From Furfurilactobacillus milii (GTDB lineage: Bacteria > Bacillota > Bacilli > Lactobacillales > Lactobacillaceae): 64,000 nucleotides of DNA. Of the stretch, positions 37,808 through 47,029 are shown piece after piece (position 1 is the first letter of the stretch; each line of letters begins with the position of its first letter). Below the pieces are notes generated by a model. That model searched no databases, was not told the DNA's origin, and worked only from the letters and a program-made list of their open reading frames with translations. A program made the position numbers and the translations under genes. The stretch lies in contig NZ_WEZQ01000019.1 in assembly GCF_009864005.1 (NCBI RefSeq), positions 172,351-236,350 on the forward strand. The letters run 5' to 3'.

Positions 37808-38692
37808 GTGAAGCTAGAAGATTTGTCTGAAGAAAAAGCTGAAAATTTACTGTTGAATTTTTCGCAAAATAAATTTGATGATTTTTCCCTATTAATGTCA
37901 GTTTATAAAAATGACGAATTCACAGCGTTCAAACGAGCATTTGTTAGTGTTCTAGAAAATACGTTGTTGCCAACTGAGGTTGTCATCATTTTTGATGGAC
38001 CAGTGAATCAGCAAATTGAATATTGGTTAGAAAAAATTAGACAACAAACTGGTCAATGGATCAGAATTGTGCGTTTTAAGATCAATCATGGCCTAGGAAA
38101 AGCGCTACAAACGGGCGTGATTAAGGCACGCAACAGTATCATTGCTAGAGCAGATGCCGATGACATCAACGTAAATAACCGATTTGAGCTTGAATTAAAT
38201 TTCTTGAAGAAACATCCGAGTGTCGGCGTTGTGGGCGGTCAAGTCAAAGAGTTTAATCAAAAAATTGGCGATGGTGCGCTACGCATTGTTCCAACTGATG
38301 ATGTTGCAATCAGAAAAAGATTGCCCTTTCGGAATCCCTTCAACCATCCGACGGTTATGTTTCGCAAACAACTTATTCTCAATGTTGGTAACTATCAATC
38401 ACATGCAGGATTAGAAGATTACGATTTATGGTTTCGGCTGTTGCATAAATCGGAAATTAAGTCAGCAAATCTGACACAGGTTCTGGTTCATATGAATGTT
38501 GGCAATGATTTATATGCACGTCGAGGCGGAAACGGTTATGTTACTGAATATACAAATTTAAAATGGCGGATGTTCATAAGACATTCCATATCCCTTGGAG
38601 CACTTATTGTTTCTGTTGTTGGTCTAGCGGGAACAGTGATTACACCGCCTAAAGTTAAAAAGGCAATTTATTCATTACTCTTACGTAAATAG
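37808..38692 (+). CDS. Glycosyltransferase family 2
   Basis: 294 residues from the GTG at 37808, preceded by AAGAGGG. GT-A fold with SLLMSVYKNDE, a VVIIFDGP strand, and the DxD-type motif D116-A-D-D119 in RADADDI. Its look is that of AmsE/EpsE-type glycosyltransferases. The C-terminus carries a hydrophobic segment (about 262-280) that may anchor it to the membrane. Donor and linkage are unknown. Confidence 0.88.
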   Translation: MKLEDLSEEKAENLLLNFSQNKFDDFSLLMSVYKNDEFTAFKRAFVSVLENTLLPTEVVIIFDGPVNQQIEYWLEKIRQQTGQWIRIVRFKINHGLGKALQTGVIKARNSIIARADADDINVNNRFELELNFLKKHPSVGVVGGQVKEFNQKIGDGALRIVPTDDVAIRKRLPFRNPFNHPTVMFRKQLILNVGNYQSHAGLEDYDLWFRLLHKSEIKSANLTQVLVHMNVGNDLYARRGGNGYVTEYTNLKWRMFIRHSISLGALIVSVVGLAGTVITPPKVKKAIYSLLLRK

Positions 38693-38706
38693 GATTGAGC
38701 TAATTG

Positions 38707-39762
38707 ATGAACATATACACGATTGTTTTAATTATTTTAGTGGTAACGGGGTGTCTAAATGTTGTGTTTAGGCAACGGTGGGTTGTTTTTGTCACAACAA
38801 TTTTACTTGCCCTTTTCGCAGGTCTGCGTGCAACAAATATTGGTCCAGATACTATTAGTTATTACACCGACTATTGGCTGAGAACAATGGATTTTAATTT
38901 TCATTCCCAGTTTGAACCTGGATATAGCTTGTTGGTTAAAATCTTTGTCTTCTTTAATGTAAACGCCAATATGTTCTTTTTATTATTTGCATTTTTGACT
39001 TTATTCTTACTTGGCATCTTTTTTCATCGCTACTCTTATTTACCAATTTTTTCCTTGGCTTATTACTATGCACGATTTTTTTTGACTCGAGACATGAATC
39101 AAATACGTCAATCTTTAGCGGCAGCAATTCTGTTGTTTTCACTCAAATATATGGCCAAACGTGATTTGAAACGTTTTACGGTCATTGTGTTGCTTGCAAG
39201 TCTCTTTCACAGTGTGGCACTGATTATGTTTGTGCCATATGTCCTGATCAACTACTTCGGTTTTAAAAGTGACGAAGGGTTACCACTTAAATATGGAATT
39301 GTGTATATCGCCAGCTTAATTGCGTCACTATTCATTACGCCGATTATTACATTCATTTTTAATTTAGTTGGTCTAGGCACAGATTATTTGACAGCTTCTG
39401 TTTATACGTCAGGTGGTGGTCTGCTTAACCCCGTCTTATTGTTTCAAAGCGTTATTTCATTTTTCCTCGCTTACATTATGGAACATCGAGATACGACATT
39501 GTTTCGTCGAACACTCTACAAGACTTATATGGTCGGTACATTGATATTGTTGCTTTTAAATCAATACCGAGTATTAGCCGGACGGACCTCGACTGTGTTA
39601 GTGACTGTTGAAGCAATTGTAGTTGTTGACATCATCAAGACGTTAGTACCGCGCGGTGGGCAAACCATTGTGACCGCCGCCGTGATTGTTTTGACGTTCT
39701 TTTTAATTTCAGAGTCAACACTATCAATTGGTTATTTACCCTACGTGACATTTTTGAATTAG
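38707..39762 (+). CDS. EpsG-family polysaccharide polymerase
   Basis: About 351 residues; ATG at 38707 (TTG at 38704 is adjacent). It has about 9-10 membrane segments. The early pattern ATNIGPDTISYY and the RDMNQIRQSLAAAILLFS loop are typical of the EpsG family (O-antigen polymerase-like), which takes the Wzy role of joining repeat units outside the membrane. No other polymerase candidate is in the cluster. Confidence 0.85.
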   Translation: MNIYTIVLIILVVTGCLNVVFRQRWVVFVTTILLALFAGLRATNIGPDTISYYTDYWLRTMDFNFHSQFEPGYSLLVKIFVFFNVNANMFFLLFAFLTLFLLGIFFHRYSYLPIFSLAYYYARFFLTRDMNQIRQSLAAAILLFSLKYMAKRDLKRFTVIVLLASLFHSVALIMFVPYVLINYFGFKSDEGLPLKYGIVYIASLIASLFITPIITFIFNLVGLGTDYLTASVYTSGGGLLNPVLLFQSVISFFLAYIMEHRDTTLFRRTLYKTYMVGTLILLLLNQYRVLAGRTSTVLVTVEAIVVVDIIKTLVPRGGQTIVTAAVIVLTFFLISESTLSIGYLPYVTFLN

Positions 39763-39773
39763 GAGGAAATCTT

Positions 39774-40859
39774 TTGAAAATCACTTTTATAGTGAGCTCT
39801 TTTCAACAAAGTGGGCCGGGAAATGTGGTTAAGACGTTAGCAAATCAACTTTTGAAAATGGGCCATCAAGTGCAAATTATTGCATTGAGTAATGATTTTC
39901 CTGTTTACAGTGGGTTACAACCAACAATTGTTATAGAAACACTCAATTTTGACCATAAAAAAATCAGTACCTTAATGATTCAAAAGGTGCAGTCAAAAAT
40001 AAGGAAATTTCAGCCAGATATTATCCATTCTCACGGGCTTCGCGCCGACAAGATTAATACTCAGTTGACTCAAACTCGGGTGGTTAGAGTTAGTACGTCG
40101 CATAATGAACCTTTCCGAGACTATCCAGCAGACTATCATCTGAAGGGTTGGCTAATGGCTTTGTACCAAATCATTCAGTTTAGAAGACTTGATGGCGTTG
40201 CGACATTAACACCTGAGATGGATGAACAGTTTAATCGTTTACTACGTGTGCATCAGACCCAGTTGATTCCTAACGGGGTGGAAACTGTGCCGACTGCACA
40301 AACACATCATGGAATGGCTCAAAAGAAGAGGTCAGTATGTAGATTGGGTGTAGTCGCAAATTTGATTCCAAGAAAGCGAATTAACCAAATCATTGAGGCG
40401 TTTCAATCTGTTTCGACATTGAATTTATCGCTTGAAATTTTTGGTGAGGGTGCACTACTTACGAAGCTTCAAGATCAATCCAACGAGTGCGTCAACATTC
40501 ATTTTCATGGATTTGAACATGAAATAACACAGATATTCAGTGACATTGATGTTTTCATATCAATGTCAAAAGCTGAGGGATTACCACTAACGGTTTTGGA
40601 GGCCATTAGCGCAAATAAACCTGTTATTTTATCCGACATATCGCCACACAGATATATATGTTCACAGTTACCGGCCGGTTCTTTCAGATTAATTTCTTCA
40701 ACTTCGGAATTATCTAAGACCATTAACGCGTTGAGCGAAGGCAAATTAATCTTCAATGATTATAAAGACAGTTTCTTTAAAAAATTTAGTGATCGAATTA
40801 TGGCGCGTCGCTATGTGATCTGGTATCAAAAGTTGTTGAAACATGACGAAAGGGTATAG
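39774..40859 (+). CDS. Glycosyltransferase family 4
   Basis: 361 residues from the TTG at 39774, which a strong AGGAGG precedes by 7 nt. GT-B fold: N-terminal acceptor domain beginning with FIVSSFQQSGPGNVVKTLANQL, and a C-terminal donor domain with VANLIPRKRINQIIEAF and the EGLPLTVLEAIS motif that contacts the nucleotide sugar. Substrate unknown. It adjoins the next glycosyltransferase gene with no gap. Confidence 0.9.
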   Translation: MKITFIVSSFQQSGPGNVVKTLANQLLKMGHQVQIIALSNDFPVYSGLQPTIVIETLNFDHKKISTLMIQKVQSKIRKFQPDIIHSHGLRADKINTQLTQTRVVRVSTSHNEPFRDYPADYHLKGWLMALYQIIQFRRLDGVATLTPEMDEQFNRLLRVHQTQLIPNGVETVPTAQTHHGMAQKKRSVCRLGVVANLIPRKRINQIIEAFQSVSTLNLSLEIFGEGALLTKLQDQSNECVNIHFHGFEHEITQIFSDIDVFISMSKAEGLPLTVLEAISANKPVILSDISPHRYICSQLPAGSFRLISSTSELSKTINALSEGKLIFNDYKDSFFKKFSDRIMARRYVIWYQKLLKHDERV

Positions 40860-41996
40860 GTGCGTTTGATGAAAGTAATTTTCCTACGAGATAACGATAT
40901 TATTGCGGATTCAAGGATACTTAAAGAGGCCAGTAGTTTAGTTAAAGTTGGACACAACGTTTCAATCATTGGATGGGATGAGCATCGTGACGCTTCCAGT
41001 GTTGATGGTGAAACATCGTATGCTGGGGTGTCACTGCCAATCCATTTTTTAAAGGCTAAGCTGAGTTACCATCATAAAGTTTTTAAGGTGTGGTCATATG
41101 TAAAATTTGAAATTGCATTATTTTTTTATTTGCTTAAAGTTTGTAAACGAATTGATGCAATTCATGCCTGTAACCTGCAGACAGGTGTCATTGGTTTATT
41201 GGCCGCAAAATTAACGCATAAGAAATTGGTTTACGACATTTTTGATTTTGCCGCTGATACACGAAACTACCCAGCGGGGTTATCTCAATTTATTCATCAT
41301 TTAGAGTTTTATGTTATTAATCGAGCGGATACGACCATAATCTGTTCTGAGGAACGTCGGGCGCAGATCAAAGGAACCCACTCAAAACATCTGTGGGTTA
41401 TTTACAACAGTCCAGATTTACCAGTGAATCACGGTCCAGAGGGTCAGCAACCCAAATATACAATTGCCTATGTTGGAGGGCTTAGTCCGTATCGATTTTT
41501 ACCAGAATTGGTGGATGTGGTGGCCATGGAACCAAAGTGGTCGATGACAATCGCTGGTTTTGGTAAATATGAATCCATGATCACTGACTATGCGTCGCAA
41601 GATGAGGGAATTTTCTTTTTAGGAAAGGTTCCTTATTCGAAGGTTGCCGAAATTGAAAGCAATGCTGAAATTTTGGTTGCTTTATATGATCCAATCATCA
41701 AGAATCACCGTTTTGCATCACCCAATAAGTTTTTTGAGGCCTTTCGTTTAGGTAAACCGTTGATTATGATCAAAGGTACAGGGATGAGCTCGTGGCTGAC
41801 TAAACTTTCAGTTGGTGCTGTGGTTGAGCCAAGCAAAGCTGGCATTCAAGCGGGAATTAAAAAAGTAATGGCCAATAAGAGCTCATGGACACATGACGGT
41901 GAAATTATGAAACGAACTTATACGGCAGAATTTTCGTGGGAACAAATGACACATCGTTTACAGCGTATTTATCAAACGTTATCGTCGCAAAATTGA
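40860..41996 (+). CDS. Glycosyltransferase (GT-B, family 4-like)
   Basis: 378 residues from the GTG at 40860, directly after the previous stop codon; an ATG at 40869 is an alternative. N-terminal LRDNDIIADSRILKEASSL and VKVGHNVSIIGWD and a C-terminal ASPNKFFEAFRLGKPLI motif match GT4-like enzymes. Substrate unknown. With the GT2 and GT4 enzymes and the priming enzyme, it brings the count to four transferases. Confidence 0.85.
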   Translation: MRLMKVIFLRDNDIIADSRILKEASSLVKVGHNVSIIGWDEHRDASSVDGETSYAGVSLPIHFLKAKLSYHHKVFKVWSYVKFEIALFFYLLKVCKRIDAIHACNLQTGVIGLLAAKLTHKKLVYDIFDFAADTRNYPAGLSQFIHHLEFYVINRADTTIICSEERRAQIKGTHSKHLWVIYNSPDLPVNHGPEGQQPKYTIAYVGGLSPYRFLPELVDVVAMEPKWSMTIAGFGKYESMITDYASQDEGIFFLGKVPYSKVAEIESNAEILVALYDPIIKNHRFASPNKFFEAFRLGKPLIMIKGTGMSSWLTKLSVGAVVEPSKAGIQAGIKKVMANKSSWTHDGEIMKRTYTAEFSWEQMTHRLQRIYQTLSSQN

Positions 41997-42018
41997 TTGA
42001 TCAGAAAAGAGGATATCA

Positions 42019-43446
42019 GTGAAAATAAAAGCTTCACGAGCAGATGTGATATGGAGTTACGTCGGGACATTTTTCTCCTTATCAAGCTCTTTTCTGTTAC
42101 TGCCGTTTATTTTACATTTTTTATCGGGCAATCAAATTGGCATGTGGTACATCTTCCTAGCTATTAATGGATTGGTTAGTTTGTTTGACTTTGGCTTTGA
42201 TCCAACTTTTGCCCGCAACATCGCTTATGCGTGGAGTGGTGCAAAATCGCTGACTAAAATTGGTGCCTCACAGTTTTCAGAAAACAGTACACCTAATATT
42301 CATTTACTTAGGATAATTATTGCGACTTCGAAACGGCTATATGGCCTGTTGTCGCTTGCTGCATTTGCAACAGTTGGTACTATTGGCACCTTTTATGTCC
42401 TTCATGTTGGTCATGCAATCTCGGTTGATTCACTTATGCCGGCGTGGATTATCTTTTGCATCGCTTTATTTATGAATCTTTATCTCGGTTACTATTCTGC
42501 TCTTTTACGTGGACTGGGAGCCGTTGCTAATATCAATCAAGCAACCTTTATTTCCAAGGCTATTCAATTTGTCCTATCAGCGCTTGGACTAGTGTTTGGA
42601 TTTGGGTTAATTGCTGTAGCATTAGGATTTTTTACAAACGGCATTGCATTTCGAATTCTATGTAAATATAGTTTTGACACCTTTAAACTGCAGCAAACAC
42701 CTGAATGGAAATTATCGGTTAGTCGGGATGATGTCATGTCGACGTTACGGCTAGTGTCTTTCAACGCCGTTCGAGATGGAATTGTAGCCATTTCTAACTA
42801 CTTAGTCACGCAAGCTAGTTCGATTCTGGCTTCGTTATTTTTAACATTGACACAGACCGGTGTGTATTCAATTTCACTTCAACTTGCGACCGCGGTTTCC
42901 AATATTTCCGCATCTATGATCTACGCATATCATCCAACGTTTCAATCTGCTTTTTTAAATCATGATGTTAGGACGCAAAAAAAAGTTGTTAGTCGCGGCC
43001 TATCAATGCTTTATATATTAACGATACTGGGTACATTAGCGGTGTGCGTCGCTGTATTTCCCTTATTACGTATTTTTAAGCCGAATAGTAGTTTTAGTGT
43101 TCCCTTTTTCATCGGCATGTCGATATACATGTTTTTGTGGCAACAGCAATCGGCCGGAGCTTCTTACATATCTGATACGAACAATGTGCCATACGTTCGT
43201 GCTTACTTAGTTAGTGGTTTGTTGAGCGTGATACTGACCGTTGCGTTATTGATGACTGGCAGGTTCGGTGTCTGGTCATTAATTTTGGGTGCTGGATCAG
43301 TCCAGCTCAGTTACAACAATTGGAAGTGGTTATCTGAAGTCTTTCGAAGGTTACGAACCTCATTAGGACGTTCGCTTCTAGATGGTTCTCAAGAGTGGAT
43401 GATACTAATTAAAAGAAGATTTAAACGAGGAGAGTCAGAAAAATGA
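42019..43446 (+). CDS. Polysaccharide flippase (Wzx-like, MOP superfamily)
   Basis: 475 residues from the GTG at 42019, preceded by AAGAGGAT. About 12-14 membrane segments. The early FDFGFDPTFARNIAYAWSGA and MWYIFLAINGLVSL stretches and the charged C-terminus suit Wzx-type lipid-linked oligosaccharide flippases. It would move the undecaprenyl-linked repeat unit outward for EpsG. It overlaps the next gene by 4 bases. Confidence 0.88.
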   Translation: MKIKASRADVIWSYVGTFFSLSSSFLLLPFILHFLSGNQIGMWYIFLAINGLVSLFDFGFDPTFARNIAYAWSGAKSLTKIGASQFSENSTPNIHLLRIIIATSKRLYGLLSLAAFATVGTIGTFYVLHVGHAISVDSLMPAWIIFCIALFMNLYLGYYSALLRGLGAVANINQATFISKAIQFVLSALGLVFGFGLIAVALGFFTNGIAFRILCKYSFDTFKLQQTPEWKLSVSRDDVMSTLRLVSFNAVRDGIVAISNYLVTQASSILASLFLTLTQTGVYSISLQLATAVSNISASMIYAYHPTFQSAFLNHDVRTQKKVVSRGLSMLYILTILGTLAVCVAVFPLLRIFKPNSSFSVPFFIGMSIYMFLWQQQSAGASYISDTNNVPYVRAYLVSGLLSVILTVALLMTGRFGVWSLILGAGSVQLSYNNWKWLSEVFRRLRTSLGRSLLDGSQEWMILIKRRFKRGESEK

Positions 43447-44594
43447 GCAAACCGCTTAAGGTAATGACTGTGTTTGGTACCCGTCCAGAAGCAATTAAGA
43501 TGGCACCAATAATTTTAAGAATGCATGAGGATAAGAATTTCGAGCCGATTACCGTTGTCACGGCCCAACATCGAGAGATGCTTGATCAGGTGTTAAAGAT
43601 TTTCAAAATTACACCAGATTATGACCTAAATGTTATGAAACCAAATCAAAAATTAGATGAATTAACCGCTAGAGTTGTAACAGGTTTGACCACGATTATT
43701 AGCCAGGTTAATCCAGATATTGTTTTGGTTCATGGGGATACAACCACAACATTCACCGCCGCACTGGCCTGCTTTTATAATCAGGTACCAATTGGGCACG
43801 TTGAGGCGGGTTTAAGAACATGGGACAAGTATTCACCTTTTCCAGAGGAAATGAATCGTCAGATGACAGATGTATTAGCAGATTTTTATTTTGCACCAAC
43901 CGAATTGAGTAAACGTAATTTACTAAGGGAGCACCATGCGGCCACCAATATTTTTGTGACAGGTAATACAGCAATTGATGCACTACAGGAGACTGTCAAA
44001 ACAGATTACAAACATGATGTACTGAACCAAATAAAGCCAGGGAATCGCGTGATTTTACTCACTATGCACCGTCGAGAGAACCTTGGACAGCCAATGACAA
44101 ATGTATTTCAAGCTGTGAAAGAAGTTGTTGAGCAACACAATAATGTTGAGGTTATTTACCCAGTTCATTTAAGCCCTAATGTCCAGAAAGTAGCACAACG
44201 GGTGCTGGGACATGTTGATTGCGTTCACCTTGTAGAGCCACTCGATGTTTTGGACTTTCATAATTTAGCGGCCAAAAGTGATTTTATTATGACTGATTCC
44301 GGTGGCGTCCAAGAGGAGGCACCGTCACTAAATAAGCCTGTTCTAGTTTTACGAGATGAAACGGAACGTCCAGAAGGTGTCACAGCGGGCACATTAAAGC
44401 TGATTGGGACTGACAAAAATAATGTTAAAAAGGCAATGATTGAGTTACTAACAAACACGGATTTATATAGCAGAATGGCTGAAGCGAAGAACCCGTATGG
44501 AGACGGTCATGCTGCTAAATACATTCTCAGCGACATCAGACAGTACTTTTCAGAAATTGAAAAACATTCGGGAAACGCTGAAAGGAAAATTTAA
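43443..44594 (+). CDS. wecB: UDP-N-acetylglucosamine 2-epimerase (non-hydrolysing)
   Basis: 383 residues, the usual length. Motifs: VFGTRPEAIKMAPII at the N-terminus, VHGDTTTTFTAALA, GHVEAGLRT, PFPEEMNRQ, and TDSGGVQEEAPSL with the KPVLVLRDETERPEG active-site segment. It interconverts UDP-GlcNAc and UDP-ManNAc. Its place in the cluster suggests ManNAc in the polymer, but the same enzyme can serve wall teichoic acid linkage-unit synthesis. Confidence 0.96.
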   Translation: MSKPLKVMTVFGTRPEAIKMAPIILRMHEDKNFEPITVVTAQHREMLDQVLKIFKITPDYDLNVMKPNQKLDELTARVVTGLTTIISQVNPDIVLVHGDTTTTFTAALACFYNQVPIGHVEAGLRTWDKYSPFPEEMNRQMTDVLADFYFAPTELSKRNLLREHHAATNIFVTGNTAIDALQETVKTDYKHDVLNQIKPGNRVILLTMHRRENLGQPMTNVFQAVKEVVEQHNNVEVIYPVHLSPNVQKVAQRVLGHVDCVHLVEPLDVLDFHNLAAKSDFIMTDSGGVQEEAPSLNKPVLVLRDETERPEGVTAGTLKLIGTDKNNVKKAMIELLTNTDLYSRMAEAKNPYGDGHAAKYILSDIRQYFSEIEKHSGNAERKI

Positions 44595-44596
44595 TT

Positions 44597-45484
44597 ATGG
44601 AACAAAACATAAGTTTACTTCAGGCATGGGGCATCATTAGAAAACACCTTGTGGCAATATTTCTGTGGGCAATTTTATTTGGAGTAGGGGCATGGGGCAT
44701 TGCAACGTTTGTGATGACGCCAAAATATAGTGCCGATACGCAACTTTTGGTTAGTCGCAAAAGCGACACTAATTCTGCTAGTAACAATGGTGCACAGTTT
44801 CAGGACCAACAAGCCGATGTACAAATGATTACAACTTATAAAGACATTATTACGAATCAGGTTGTTTTAGATCATGTCAGCCATGAATTAAAGTATCCCT
44901 CACGTGTATTAGTTAAAAAGGCAACCCCGGCGCGCTATGAAACAACATTGGCTGGTGGAAAGGTCTTAGTTGAAAAGGCCCAGCCAGCCGTGACAAGGGC
45001 CAGCAATGAAGAAACTTATGACGTCAGTTCAGCTCAGCTAAAAAATAGTATTAAAATCTCAAACCAGCAGAATTCACAAGTTTTTGCCATCACGGTGACG
45101 AGTGGTCAGCCGAAGGAGGCTGCACGAATTGCAAATGTTACTGCGCAGGTCTTTAAAACGCAGATTAAAAAAATTATGTCTGTCAATAATGTGACGATTG
45201 TTTCAAAAGCGGTGGCATCAGATCAGAAGGTCTCACCAAGAACGACGTTACTAGTACTTCTTGGCATTATAATTGGTCTCATTTTAGGATTATCATATGC
45301 ATTTATCCGGGAATTAACAGACACGACTATTAAAGATGAAACTGTCTTGAGTGAAACTCTAAAGCTCACAAATCTAGGACACATTACGCGAATCTCAGGT
45401 ACGAATAAATTAGCGGCTCACAGTAAACCAGTTGGTGAATCAGAGGGAAACAGTAATCCACGACATTTATCAAATCGAGTCTAG
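44597..45484 (+). CDS. wzd: Chain-length regulator / kinase adaptor (Wzd, CpsC-like)
   Basis: 295 residues: two transmembrane helices (about 17-38 and 214-236) flanking an extracellular domain, the Wzz-type layout, with the Pro-containing PRTTLLVLLGIIIGLILG before the second helix. Its cytoplasmic tail (about 240-295) activates the separate kinase Wze, as in Streptococcus CpsC/CpsD. It starts 2 bases after wecB and lies 12 bases before wze. Confidence 0.92.
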   Translation: MEQNISLLQAWGIIRKHLVAIFLWAILFGVGAWGIATFVMTPKYSADTQLLVSRKSDTNSASNNGAQFQDQQADVQMITTYKDIITNQVVLDHVSHELKYPSRVLVKKATPARYETTLAGGKVLVEKAQPAVTRASNEETYDVSSAQLKNSIKISNQQNSQVFAITVTSGQPKEAARIANVTAQVFKTQIKKIMSVNNVTIVSKAVASDQKVSPRTTLLVLLGIIIGLILGLSYAFIRELTDTTIKDETVLSETLKLTNLGHITRISGTNKLAAHSKPVGESEGNSNPRHLSNRV

Positions 45485-45496
45485 GAGGAAAACATT

Positions 45497-46264
45497 ATGC
45501 CATTATTTCACCATCGAAAAAAATTGTCAGACGATACAATGCTTAACGGGGCTAAAGTTGTCACAGCAACGCATCCGAAGGCAGTCGTCTCAGAACAGTT
45601 TAGAACTGTTCGTACTAATATTGAGTTTGCTTCAATCGATGCCCCGATTAAAACCATTATGTTTACCTCGGCTGACACAAGTGAAGGCAAATCAACAGTT
45701 TCTGCCAATGTTGCAATTACTTGGGCGCAGCAGGGACGAAAAGTATTATTCGTTGATGCAGACCTGCGGCGACCAACGCTACATTCCACTTTCAATGTCA
45801 ATAACACACAAGGATTAACAACAATTTTGACGCAAGACAAGATTGAGTCGTTTCGGGAAACCGTTCAAAATACTTCTGTGGAAAACTTATCAATTCTTAC
45901 GAGTGGCCCCATCCCACCCAATCCGGCCGAACTGCTAAACTCACATAGAATGAATAAACTGATTGCTCGACTTCGAGAAGAATTCGATATTGTTGTGTTT
46001 GATGTTCCACCGATGTTGACGGTAACCGATGCCCAGTTATTAACAGCAAAAGTGGATGGGGTAGTATTGGTCGTTCGTTTTGGAGTAACGACCAAGGCCG
46101 CTATTGCTCGTACTAAAGAATTATTGGATTTGGCTAATGCCAATGTGTTGGGTTATGTTATGAACGATGCAACAGGTGAAGCAGAAGGTAGAGGCTATGG
46201 CTATGGATACGGGTACGGATATGGTTATGGCTACGGTAAAACTGATGGAAATGGAAGTAAATAA
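45497..46264 (+). CDS. wze: Tyrosine-protein kinase Wze (CpsD-like)
   Basis: 255 residues. BY-kinase with Walker A TSADTSEGKST (57-67), Walker A' VLFVDADLRRP (83-93) and Walker B IVVFDVPP (165-172). The C-terminus is a run of seven alternating Gly-Tyr pairs (Y234 to Y246), the autophosphorylated tyrosine cluster, here unusually regular. It needs the Wzd tail for activity and controls chain length and export. AGGAGG precedes the ATG. Confidence 0.95.
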   Translation: MPLFHHRKKLSDDTMLNGAKVVTATHPKAVVSEQFRTVRTNIEFASIDAPIKTIMFTSADTSEGKSTVSANVAITWAQQGRKVLFVDADLRRPTLHSTFNVNNTQGLTTILTQDKIESFRETVQNTSVENLSILTSGPIPPNPAELLNSHRMNKLIARLREEFDIVVFDVPPMLTVTDAQLLTAKVDGVVLVVRFGVTTKAAIARTKELLDLANANVLGYVMNDATGEAEGRGYGYGYGYGYGYGYGKTDGNGSK

Positions 46265-47029
46265 ATGAGTCGTGTTGACTTACACTGTCATCTGCTACCA
46301 GGCATTGATGACGGATCGAAAAGTATGGAAGTTTCTTTACAATTGGCGCGTGATGCTGTAGCTGATGGCATCACACATGCCTTACTAACACCTCATCATA
46401 TGAATGGTGTGTATGTTAATCACAAAGCTGACGTGTTGAAAGAAACTGCAATCTTTGAGCATGAACTGGTTGCACATAATATCCCATTGACAGTTTTTCC
46501 TGGCCAAGAGGTAAGGATAAATGGCGAGCTTATTGAGGCACTTGACCAGGACGATATCTTATTTGCAGACGAAACCGGCAGATATCTTATGCTGGAATTT
46601 CCTGATAATGATGTACCGAGTTACACCAAACAGATGATCTATGATATTCAACAGCGTGGAATTGTACCGGTTATTGTTCATCCGGAAAGAAATACCGCTA
46701 TTCTTGCGAAGCCGAATTTGATTTATGATCTTGTTTCCAGGGGATGCTTAGCACAACTGACAGCTAGTAGCTATGTGGGTACATTTGGTAAAAAGGTTCA
46801 GAGATTTAGCAAGCAACTAATTGCAGCCCAACAAGTGAATGTGTTGGCCTCTGATGCGCATGATTTGCCTGAACGAAAATATGAAATGGATGATGCTTTT
46901 CATAAGTTGACCAAAGATTTTGGCTCAAAAGTCGCCGCTCAATTTGAACAAACGGCGCAGGATATTTTAAATGGTCAAACCGTTCAAAACGCGCCGATTC
47001 CGATTAAACGACGTCAATTTTGGTTTTAA
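46265..47029 (+). CDS. wzh: PHP-family protein-tyrosine phosphatase Wzh (CpsB-like)
   Basis: 254 residues. Metal-binding DLHCHLLPGIDDG near the N-terminus (HxH motif), then LTPHH, and a C-terminal SDAHDLPER. It dephosphorylates Wze, opposing its autophosphorylation. It begins directly after the wze stop. It is the last EPS gene, and its stop codon overlaps that of the opposite-strand recombinase gene by 4 bases. Confidence 0.95.
   Translation: MSRVDLHCHLLPGIDDGSKSMEVSLQLARDAVADGITHALLTPHHMNGVYVNHKADVLKETAIFEHELVAHNIPLTVFPGQEVRINGELIEALDQDDILFADETGRYLMLEFPDNDVPSYTKQMIYDIQQRGIVPVIVHPERNTAILAKPNLIYDLVSRGCLAQLTASSYVGTFGKKVQRFSKQLIAAQQVNVLASDAHDLPERKYEMDDAFHKLTKDFGSKVAAQFEQTAQDILNGQTVQNAPIPIKRRQFWF

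Noticed and set aside
46190..46242. Hexanucleotide repeat in wze as a phase-variation switch
   Set aside because: The repeat unit is a whole number of codons and the copies differ at third bases, so slippage would not cause frameshifts and is unlikely.
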